The notes below the pieces were generated by a model that saw nothing but the letters and a program-made list of their open reading frames with translations, was not told the origin of the DNA and did no database searches. From JBBRHF01 sp038223055 (lineage in GTDB: Bacteria > Actinomycetota > Actinomycetes > JACCUZ01), in NCBI GenBank assembly GCA_038223055.1, contig JBBRHF010000131.1:1-12949 (forward strand): a stretch of 12,949 bases of DNA, in the 5' to 3' direction. Numbering within the stretch: the stretch's first letter is position 1; each line of letters opens with the position of its first letter. Shown here piece by piece: positions 6,192 through 12,949 of the stretch. The translations under genes were made by a program, and so were the position numbers.

Positions 6192-7379
6192 ATGCGCATC
6201 GCCACGCTCAGACGCGACCGAAAGCTGCCTGACCTGCCCGGAGTCATCGGGGTTGCCCGGGTGGACAGCCGTACCAAGGACCTGGTCAAGCGGCTGCGCC
6301 CCGGGGACATCGCGGTGATCGACCACCTCGACCTGGACAAGACCAGCGCCGAGGCGCTTCTCGGGGCCGGGGTCGCCGGAGTTGTGAATGCCTCGCCCAG
6401 CACATCCGGACGGTTCCCGAACCTCGGTCCCGGCATCGTCGTGGCCTCGGGCGTCCCGTTGCTCGACGCGGCCGGCGCCGAGGTGGTGCGCTCGGTCGAG
6501 GATGGCGAGCTCGTCCGCTTGGACGGCGACACGCTGTTCCGTGGCAGCCAGATCATCGCGACGGGGTGCCCGCTGACTCCCGGGACCGTCGAGCAGGCGA
6601 TGACCCACGCCAGGGACGGGCTGGCAGTGCACCTCGAGGCCTTCGCCGGGAACACGATCGAACACCTGCGCCGTGAGCGCGAGTTGCTGCTCGAAGGCGT
6701 CGGGGTGCCCGACATCCGGACCCGGCTGGAGGGGCGACAGGTGCTCGTCGTTGTCGCCGGCTATGACCACGACGCCGACCTCGCCAGCCTGCGGGACTAT
6801 CTGCGAGAGCGAACGCCCGTACTGGTCGGCGTCGACGGGGGCGCCGATGCCCTGCTGCGCCGCGGCTACCGCCCGGACCTGATCGTCGGGGACGCCGACG
6901 CGGTCTCCGACGCCGCCCTCACCTGCGGTGCCGAGGTCGTCGTCCACGCCTTCCGCGACGGGCGGGCGCCCGGGCTCGCGCGGGTGGAGGAGAGCGGCGT
7001 GTCGTACGTCGTGTTTGCGACCTCCGGGACCAGCGAGGACGTGGCGCTGCTGCTCGCCGACGACAAAGGCGCCGAGTTGATCGTCGTGGCCGGTATGCAC
7101 GCGACCCTGGTGGAGTGCCTCGACAAGGGCCGCACCGGCATGGCCAGCACCTTCCTCACCCGGTTACGGGTCGGTGGCAAGCTCGTCGACGCGTCCGCGG
7201 TCGCCCAGTTGCACCGCCCCAGGGTGGCGGTCTGGCCGCTGTATGCCCTGGTCATGCTCCTGCTCGCCGCGTTGGTGACCGCGGTCGTGCTCGCCGGGGG
7301 CAGCGCGCTGGACACTATCGCGCTGAACGACTGGTGGGACTCGGTCCGGGACTGGCTCGACGGGGTGGTCAACCGGTGA
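6192..7379 (+). CDS. steA: SteA-like membrane-anchored protein (septation/envelope, TPK-like fold)
   Basis: A 395-residue protein orthologous by sequence and position to M. tuberculosis Rv1697 and Corynebacterium SteA. SteA pairs with SteB and is reported to act in cell-envelope integrity and activation of the septal peptidoglycan hydrolase RipA. The N-terminal domain (1-180) is soluble. A thiamin-pyrophosphokinase-like region follows, with GVDGGAD (213-219) and PDLIVGDADAVSD (228-240), reminiscent of the TPK DGG and GDxDS motifs. One transmembrane helix (about 346-368, VAVWPLYALVMLLLAALVTA) lies near the C-terminus, followed by a short Trp-rich end. ATG 6192 is the family start, but no Shine-Dalgarno sequence is visible; CACCAT at 6179-6184 could be a weak -10 for a leaderless message. 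The stop overlaps the steB start by GTGA. Confidence 0.88.
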   Translation: MRIATLRRDRKLPDLPGVIGVARVDSRTKDLVKRLRPGDIAVIDHLDLDKTSAEALLGAGVAGVVNASPSTSGRFPNLGPGIVVASGVPLLDAAGAEVVRSVEDGELVRLDGDTLFRGSQIIATGCPLTPGTVEQAMTHARDGLAVHLEAFAGNTIEHLRRERELLLEGVGVPDIRTRLEGRQVLVVVAGYDHDADLASLRDYLRERTPVLVGVDGGADALLRRGYRPDLIVGDADAVSDAALTCGAEVVVHAFRDGRAPGLARVEESGVSYVVFATSGTSEDVALLLADDKGAELIVVAGMHATLVECLDKGRTGMASTFLTRLRVGGKLVDASAVAQLHRPRVAVWPLYALVMLLLAALVTAVVLAGGSALDTIALNDWWDSVRDWLDGVVNR

Positions 7380-8368
7380 CCGGGGCGCGCTACCACCTGC
7401 TGGCGCTGGTGGCCGCGATCGCGGCGCTGGCCACCGGAGTCATCGTGGGTGCCGGACCGCTCGCCGCTTCCGGGCAGGACCGGGTCGAGGGCAACTCCGC
7501 CGCGTTGCGCAGCGAGCAGACCAGTCTTCGGCGCCAGGTAGCAGACCTTCGGGCGGAAGTCGCTTCGGGCGGCATCTTTGCGACGGAGGTGACCGGGCCG
7601 GCCATCGCCGGGCGGCTGGCGGGGCGCACGGTCGTCGTGCTGGGGCTGCCCGGGGCGAACGCTGCCACCGTTCGCGACGCGGCCGCCGGTCTCGCGAAGG
7701 CCGGCGCGACAGTGGTGCTGACGCTCAACCTGAAGGCGTCCTACTTCGACGCGGCCCAGGCCGCGTCCCCGCTCGAGGACCTCGCGCTTCGGCTGGTGCC
7801 GCCGGGGGTGACCTTCCCGCAGGGCGCCACGCCGATCGACCGGGTGAGCACCGTGCTGGCCCGGGCGGTCGTCGGCGCGGCGCCGGGCGACCTCGCAGCC
7901 GTCGACCAGCCCGGCGCCGAGGTGCTCGCTGGGTTGGCGGATCTCGGCGCCCTGCGCACCGGCGGCGGCGAGCCGGGGCACCGCGCCGACACCGCTCTCG
8001 TGGTTGCACCGGATGGCGCGATCGGAGTTGGCGGCGGCTCTGGCGGCTCTGGCGGCTCCGCCGCGACCGTCAAGGTCGCCGCTGCTGAGCGAGCCGCCGT
8101 GGCCGGCCTGGTGGGCGCCCTCGACCGCGGCAGCCTCGGGGCGGTGGTCATCGGACCGACCGCCTCGGCGGTGGGCCGGGGCGTGCTCGCCGGCCTGCGT
8201 TCGGGGCCGGCGACCGGCGCATCCACCGTCGACGTCGCCGACCCGGCCACGGGTCCCGCCCTGGTGGTGCTGGCGCTGGCCGGGCAGGTCCAGGGTCGGG
8301 CCGGGGACTACGGTCTGGCGAAGGGGGCCACCCGGCTGGTGCCCGAGGTCGCCGCGCCGCCCGGGTGA
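7376..8368 (+). CDS. steB: SteB/MctB-family membrane protein (copper transporter-like, Rv1698 family)
   Basis: A 330-residue partner of SteA. One N-terminal membrane helix (about 6-28, YHLLALVAAIAALATGVIVG) is followed by a periplasm-side coiled coil (about 33-65, from GQDRVEGNSAAL to DLRAEV). Two alpha/beta halves follow, with 'VVVLGLPGA' at 86-94 and 'GAVVIGPTASAVGRGVLAGL' at 255-274. The M. tuberculosis member (Rv1698, MctB) was described as an outer-membrane copper-efflux channel, while corynebacterial SteB is described as the SteA partner in division. Sequence alone does not decide, but the adjacent steA favours SteB. GTG 7376 overlaps the steA stop (GTGA), and the frame upstream lies inside steA. 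Residues 220-228 are a pure GGSGGSGGS linker from a 3 x 9-bp repeat (8033-8059). Confidence 0.85.
   Translation: MTGARYHLLALVAAIAALATGVIVGAGPLAASGQDRVEGNSAALRSEQTSLRRQVADLRAEVASGGIFATEVTGPAIAGRLAGRTVVVLGLPGANAATVRDAAAGLAKAGATVVLTLNLKASYFDAAQAASPLEDLALRLVPPGVTFPQGATPIDRVSTVLARAVVGAAPGDLAAVDQPGAEVLAGLADLGALRTGGGEPGHRADTALVVAPDGAIGVGGGSGGSGGSAATVKVAAAERAAVAGLVGALDRGSLGAVVIGPTASAVGRGVLAGLRSGPATGASTVDVADPATGPALVVLALAGQVQGRAGDYGLAKGATRLVPEVAAPPG
8033..8059 (+). repeat. 3 x 9-bp repeat encoding a (Gly-Gly-Ser)3 linker in SteB
   Basis: Two copies of ggcggctct and one of ggcggctcc are consecutive and in frame. They code for GGS repeats between the two halves of the SteB extracytoplasmic domain. Slippage would alter linker length by three residues without shifting the frame. 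Confidence 0.9.
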
Positions 8369-8416
8369 CCCGTCGCCGTCCCAGGTGGCGCCGACCCGGC
8401 TCCGGGAAGGCAACGC

Positions 8417-8458
8417 ATGGAGCGGGTGGCGTTCACGACCGGTCTCAAGGCCCGGTAG
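8417..8458 (+). CDS. Possible 13-codon leader ORF upstream of pyrG
   Basis: ATG at 8417 opens a 13-residue ORF (MERVAFTTGLKAR) ending at TAG 8456-8458. A good GGGAAGG (8404-8410) sits 6 nt upstream. It ends 33 nt before a perfect hairpin and about 210 nt before pyrG, a layout that resembles a leader peptide followed by an attenuator. It has no run of regulatory codons, and a 13-codon ORF with a purine-rich stretch before it can arise by chance. No homology is claimed. Confidence 0.25.
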   Translation: MERVAFTTGLKAR

Positions 8459-8491
8459 GCCAACCCCGCGCAGCCCGCCGTACCGTTTCTT

Positions 8492-8546
8492 CATGATCGT
8501 GAGGGGAATCGTGCCTGGTTTGCTGCGGATTCCCCTCACGATCATG
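8492..8546. terminator. Perfect 19-bp-arm hairpin downstream of steB
   Basis: catgatcgtgaggggaatc (8492-8510) is followed by a 17-nt loop (8511-8527) and its exact complement (8528-8546). A 19-bp uninterrupted stem is far beyond chance and would form in RNA from either strand. There is no U-run after the stem on either strand, so it is not a classical intrinsic terminator. Actinobacteria often use U-less hairpins, and its place after steAB and before the pyrG promoter fits a terminator. A small inverted-repeat (MITE-like) element or a protein-binding site are alternatives. Confidence 0.6.
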
Positions 8547-8551
8547 GAAAT

Positions 8552-8567
8552 GGGGGGGCCGGGGGGG
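8552..8567 (+). other. Double G7 tract with G-quadruplex potential
   Basis: Seven G, then CC, then seven G lie immediately downstream of the hairpin. Splitting each run as GGG-G-GGG gives four G-triplets in 16 bases, which meets the usual pattern for an intrastrand quadruplex on the plus strand. No function is shown. Confidence 0.6.
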
Positions 8568-8602
8568 CGTGGCGCGGTGCGGGAGCTGGCCGGCCGCCGT
8601 AC

Positions 8603-8611
8603 TGATACCCT
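8603..8611 (+). promoter_or_regulatory. Candidate pyrG promoter (extended -10)
   Basis: TGATACCCT combines a TGn extension (8603-8605) with the -10 form TACCCT (8606-8611). A start about 7 nt downstream (near 8618) would give a leader of roughly 50 nt ending in the GGGAG ribosome site. No TTGACA-like -35 was found, as expected for an extended -10. Confidence 0.5.
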
Positions 8612-8656
8612 CGAAGCCCGTGGACGGACTGGGCCACCAGTCGCACATCTGACCAC

Positions 8657-8661
8657 GGGAG
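8657..8661 (+). promoter_or_regulatory. Ribosome binding site supporting the TTG start of pyrG
   Basis: GGGAG lies 6 nt before TTG 8668. There is no ATG or GTG in frame between it and the conserved KHIFVTGG, so it supports the rare TTG initiation codon. Confidence 0.7.
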
Positions 8662-8667
8662 CCCCCA

Positions 8668-10352
<1,685 letters not shown>

Positions 10353-10353
<1 letters not shown>

Positions 10354-10994
10354 TGGGCGACCGACGGGGATCGGTGGGTGATCAGCCGGCCGCACTCACG
10401 GTCGTGTCCTCGGCGACGGTGTTCGAGGGCATGGTGTGGGACGTGCGCCGCGACGAGGTCGAGCTGGCGGACGGCCAGACAGTGACCCGCGAGGTCGTGA
10501 ACCACACCGGGGCCGTCGGCGTGGTCGCGCTCGATGACGACGAGCGGATCCTGCTGGTTCGGCAGTACCGCCACCCGGTGCGCCACTATCTGTGGGAGCC
10601 GCCCGCCGGCCTGCTCGACGTCGACGGCGAGGACCCGCTTGACGCCGCCCGCCGCGAGCTGGCCGAGGAAGCCCACCTGCTCGCCGACGAGTGGCACGTG
10701 CTCGTCGACTTCTTCAACTCTCCCGGCGGCAGCACCGAAGCGTTTCGCTGCTACCTCGCCCGCGGATTGAACTCGGTGCCCGAACACGAACGCCACCGCG
10801 GCGACGGGGAGGAACGCGACATGTCGATGGCCTGGCTGAGCCTGGAGCAGGCGCGAGACCTGGTGCTCGCCGGGCGGTTGCACAACCCCACGGCTGTCTG
10901 CGGCATCCTCGCCGCTTGCGCCGCCCGCGACGGCGGGTGGGCGGTCCTGCGGCCCCCGGACGCGCCGTGGCCGGAGCGGTCACCAGGGCGTTGA
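10353..10994 (+). CDS. NUDIX hydrolase, ADP-ribose pyrophosphatase type
   Basis: A 213-residue NUDIX enzyme, orthologous by position to M. tuberculosis Rv1700, an ADP-ribose pyrophosphatase; likely reaction ADP-ribose to AMP and ribose 5-phosphate. The Nudix box runs from G86 to about L109 with the metal-binding core R101-E102-x-x-E105-E106. E93 follows G86 after six rather than five residues, and the usual final Gly is H108. Both differences occur in this actinobacterial subfamily as far as I recall. The QYRHPVRHYLWEPPAG approach (71-86) and the NSPGGSTEAF segment (122-131) are typical of ADPRases. ATG 10353 overlaps the pyrG stop (TGATG) with no strong ribosome site, so it is probably coupled. 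Its stop overlaps a TTG of xerD. Exact substrate is inferred. Confidence 0.9.
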
Positions 10995-11971
10995 CGGTCG
11001 AGTCGGGCGTGCAGGTCGAGTCGGGCGAGCCCGATGTCACTGCCGGTGCGGGCCTGGAGTCGGCGCTGCGCGCCTACCTCGACCACCTCACGGTCGAGCG
11101 CGGGCTGGCGGCCAACACGCTGTCCTCCTATCGGCGTGACCTGCGCCGCTACCTTGCGCATCTTCGCTCCGGCGGCATCGAACACCTCGGGGCGGTGACC
11201 GAGGCGCAGGTGACCGATTTCCTCGGGGCGTTGCGCGAGGGCGACGACGCGCACCCGCCGCTGGCAGCGATATCCTCAGCCCGGGCCGTGGTCGCCGTAC
11301 GCGGGTTCCATCGCTTCCTGCTTCGGGAGGGGATGACGGCGCACGACCCGTCACGCGCCGTGCATCCGCCGACACCGTCCAAGCGGCTGCCCAAGGCGAT
11401 CTCGGTGCAGGACGTGGCGGCGCTGCTGGAGGCCGCAGGCGCCGATGAGACTCCGCGGGCGCTGCGGGACCGCGCGCTGCTGGAGCTGCTGTACGGCAGC
11501 GGGGCGCGCATCTCCGAGGCGGTTGGCCTCGATGTCGACGAGCTGGACCTCGACGCCGGATCCGTCCGGCTGCTCGGCAAGGGCAGCAAGGAGCGCGTCG
11601 TGCCGCTGGGCTCCTACGCGCGCGCGGCCGTGGACGCCTATCTGGTGCGGGGCCGGCCCCCACTCGCGGCGGGCGCCCGCACGGTTCCCGCCGCCCTTTT
11701 CCTCAACGCCCGGGGCGGACGGCTCTCCCGGCAGAGTGCCTGGACGGTGCTGCGGGCAGCTGCCGGGCGCGCGGGGCTGGCCCGGGAGATCTCGCCGCAC
11801 ACGCTGCGGCACTCGTTCGCCACCCACCTGCTCGACGGCGGCGCGGATGTCCGGGTCGTGCAGGAGCTGCTCGGCCACGCGTCGGTGACCACGACCCAGG
11901 TCTACACACTGGTCACCGTGGACCGGCTCCGCGAGGTCTACGCCGGCGCGCACCCGCGCGCCCACGACTGA
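10991..11971 (+). CDS. xerD: Site-specific tyrosine recombinase XerD
   Basis: A tyrosine recombinase that resolves chromosome dimers at dif, with XerC and FtsK. The SAM-like core-binding domain covers about residues 22-120 (ALRAYLDHLTVERGLAANTL). The catalytic domain shows the complete set R173 (GARISE), K197 (LLGKGSKE), H270 and R273 (SPHTLRH), H296 (LLGHAS) and nucleophile Y305 (TTQVYT). The ending 'VTVDRLREVYAGAHPRA' is typical of actinobacterial XerD and places it with XerD rather than phage integrases. There is no nearby attachment site or cargo. I chose TTG 10991 because it overlaps the NUDIX stop (TTGA), as elsewhere in the window. In-frame GTG at 10967 (8 residues longer) or 11009 (6 shorter) are possible. 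The length of 326 aa is normal. Confidence 0.93.
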   Translation: MTVESGVQVESGEPDVTAGAGLESALRAYLDHLTVERGLAANTLSSYRRDLRRYLAHLRSGGIEHLGAVTEAQVTDFLGALREGDDAHPPLAAISSARAVVAVRGFHRFLLREGMTAHDPSRAVHPPTPSKRLPKAISVQDVAALLEAAGADETPRALRDRALLELLYGSGARISEAVGLDVDELDLDAGSVRLLGKGSKERVVPLGSYARAAVDAYLVRGRPPLAAGARTVPAALFLNARGGRLSRQSAWTVLRAAAGRAGLAREISPHTLRHSFATHLLDGGADVRVVQELLGHASVTTTQVYTLVTVDRLREVYAGAHPRAHD

Positions 11972-12010
11972 CGGCTCGAACCGGCCGAGAGCGTACGTCG
12001 TGGACGCGGA

Positions 12011-12514
12011 TCACCCGGTCGCCCGGCCGTGCAGCACGAGCGCCCAGGCCAGGCTCGCGAATGCCGCGATGGAGGTGATAGTGCGCAGCACGTTCCACAC
12101 AGCCCAGCGCGTCTCGTGAAACTGGGCACGGACGAGGGCGAGGTTCGCGATGTGGTCGGGATCTCCGGCGGCCTTGATGGCGTCGTTGAGCGGGACGTTG
12201 ACCGCGATGGTGGCCACGACCGCGGCCAGATACAGGATCAGCGCGGCCAGGATCCACCGGAATGCGGACTGGTGCAGGTTCAGTACCGTAGCGGCCACCG
12301 TGAACACCAGTGCGCCGACGAACCCGCCGGCCATGAACCAGGGGTTGATGATCGCGCGGTCGAGGGCTTGAAAGGCGGTGACGAAGGTGCGGTCGTCGGT
12401 GCTCTTCAGCGCCGGCATGATCGTGTGGGCATAGAGCGCGAAGACGCCGGCGACGAGCCCCATGGTGATCGTGGCGCCCATCAGCACGACGCTGCGGAGC
12501 GTGTTGCTGATCAT
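12011..12514 (-). CDS. DUF1772 (anthrone-oxygenase-like) four-helix membrane protein
   Basis: A 167-residue integral membrane protein with four predicted helices (about 7-29, 59-80, 85-107, 141-162). It matches DUF1772, a family that includes fungal anthrone oxygenases and many uncharacterised bacterial proteins. The shared features are the 'VNVPLND' motif after helix 3 (105-111) and RWAVWNVLRT before helix 4 (136-145, with W140, N141 and R144). The bacterial role is unknown, and no redox cofactor site is evident. ATG 12514 is preceded by a GGGAAGGGG stretch (minus strand, within 12517-12525), giving suitable spacing. It converges with xerD, 39 bp apart, and is not part of the conserved block upstream. 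No promoter could be assigned in 12515-12668. Confidence 0.8.
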   Translation of the reverse strand: MISNTLRSVVLMGATITMGLVAGVFALYAHTIMPALKSTDDRTFVTAFQALDRAIINPWFMAGGFVGALVFTVAATVLNLHQSAFRWILAALILYLAAVVATIAVNVPLNDAIKAAGDPDHIANLALVRAQFHETRWAVWNVLRTITSIAAFASLAWALVLHGRATG

Positions 12515-12668
12515 CGCCCCTTCCCAACGCCGTCAGCAGCCGGCGCCCGTCGGCCGGGCTTTCCTCTCGCGCCGTCACTGTGTGTTCCGGGTGGTGTCCA
12601 TCGTCTGGTTGTCATGGTGGGTAGTGAACACGCGCGGCGACACTGACGCCATAGCTGACGCAGGGCGG
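12515..12668. other. 154-bp gap between two minus-strand genes; nothing firm seen
   Basis: A short GC stem (gcccg tcggc cgggc) followed by ttt lies near 12548-12565 on the plus strand, pointing the wrong way to terminate either flanking gene. No confident promoter, RNA or repeat was found. Confidence 0.4.
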
Positions 12669-12947
12669 TCAACAAGCGCAGAACTCGTTGCTCTCAGGGT
12701 CGGTCATGACCACGTGCTGCCCCGCGAAGGTATGCAGCGCGACCGCGCCGGCCGCGCTGAGCCGAGCAACCTCAGTCGTGATGCTCGACCACTTTTGCTC
12801 CGGCGTGCCTTCCCCGGACACTCGAAGGTCGAGATGCAATCGGTTCTTCGCAGTCGGTGGGAAAGCCGACGTCGAAGCCCGTGGCATCCTCAAGCCGTCT
12901 CGCGGCTTCGGCGGGGAGGTCGAGGTCCATGCATCCCAGGTTGTCGA
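12669..12947 (-). CDS. VOC/glyoxalase-like protein, C-terminal part, 5' end off the window and frame doubtful
   Basis: Reading leftwards from the window edge, the last ~60 residues are clearly a glyoxalase-like VOC half: AKNRLHLDLRVSGEG (the metal-site HLDL strand), then 'TTEVARLSAAGAV', then QHVVMTDPESNEFC with the second metal-binding Glu, ending CAC-stop. These match Glyoxalase_6-type proteins of unknown substrate. The frame is open to the edge, but its first ~30 residues (Pro/Ser/Thr-rich, SPPKPRDGLRMPRASTSAF) do not look like a VOC protein. An adjacent frame is more protein-like there. It may therefore be a frameshifted gene or contain a sequence error near 12859-12864. A short start at ATG 12887 would leave only half a domain. 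Confidence 0.55.
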   Translation of the reverse strand, partial: STTWDAWTSTSPPKPRDGLRMPRASTSAFPPTAKNRLHLDLRVSGEGTPEQKWSSITTEVARLSAAGAVALHTFAGQHVVMTDPESNEFCAC

Positions 12948-12949
12948 CG

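Larger units (their letters stand above)
8369..8667. other. 299-bp intergenic region between steB and pyrG
   Basis: This is the longest non-coding gap in the window. In order it holds a 13-codon ORF with a Shine-Dalgarno sequence (8417-8458), a perfect 19-bp-arm inverted repeat (8492-8546), two G7 runs separated by CC (8552-8567), an extended -10-like promoter (8603-8611), and the pyrG ribosome site GGGAG (8657-8661). By composition the hairpin is much richer in A/T than its surroundings. No tRNA or known riboswitch was recognised. Confidence 0.8.

Noticed and set aside
4616..6715. 699-residue minus-strand open frame opposite recN and steA
   Set aside because: Antisense to a gene with all expected motifs; composition is typical of high-GC shadow frames, and it crosses the 44-bp repeats.
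8552..8667. B. subtilis-type pyrG control by reiterative G addition at the transcript start
   Set aside because: The predicted start near 8618 does not fall at a GGGC-like initial sequence, and the G runs lie upstream of the candidate promoter.
10991..11971. Tyrosine recombinase as a sign of an integrated mobile element
   Set aside because: C-terminal signature, position after pyrG and the NUDIX gene, and absence of tRNA, attachment repeats or cargo identify it as chromosomal XerD.
11972..12010. Terminator between the convergent xerD and DUF1772 genes
   Set aside because: Only 4-bp stems could be drawn (for example ctcg/cgag) with no U-run; too weak to call.

Overview
This is a high-GC (roughly 70% or more by eye) actinobacterial chromosome segment. 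The gene order (HAD phosphatase, small gene, tlyA, NAD kinase, recN, steA, steB, pyrG, NUDIX hydrolase, xerD) is the conserved actinobacterial block seen in Mycobacterium tuberculosis as Rv1692 to Rv1701. GTG and TTG starts, 4-base stop/start overlaps and TANNNT-type -10 boxes fit this. An affiliation near the Micrococcales is a weak guess.

Layout. 1-1101: HAD-IIA phosphatase, whose 5' end may lie outside the window. 1108-1446 (minus): small SCP2-type lipid-binding protein, convergent with the HAD gene and 6 bp from it. 1447-1557: a divergent promoter region built on a 10-bp inverted repeat that supplies an identical -10 box to each side. 1558-4125: a tightly overlapping unit of a phasin-like protein with a repetitive Lys/Thr/Ala tail, an 85-residue conserved small protein, tlyA and the NAD kinase gene. 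4151-6043: recN, probably leaderless. 6018-6158: three and a fraction copies of a 44-bp tandem repeat that contains the recN stop codon. 6192-8368: steA and steB, the envelope/septation pair. 8369-8667: a 299-bp gap with a 13-codon ORF, a perfect 19-bp-arm hairpin, a double G7 tract and a candidate pyrG promoter. 8668-11971: pyrG, a NUDIX pyrophosphatase and xerD, again overlapping. 12011-12514 (minus): a four-helix DUF1772 membrane protein. 12669-edge (minus): the C-terminal part of a VOC/glyoxalase-like protein whose reading frame looks disturbed.

How the genes relate. Most encode housekeeping functions: rRNA 2'-O-methylation (TlyA), NADP supply, break repair (RecN), control of cell-wall hydrolysis at division (SteA/SteB), CTP supply, nucleotide-sugar clean-up and chromosome dimer resolution (XerD). 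SCP2 and the phasin-like gene share a promoter region and sit beside a HAD phosphatase of the family that includes a mycobacterial glycerol-3-phosphate phosphatase. This hints at a small lipid or storage-granule module at the block's edge. I see no CRISPR array, phage, insertion sequence, tRNA or defence island. The least explained parts are non-coding: the 44-bp repeats, the 8.4-8.6 kb leader region and the symmetrical divergent promoter.
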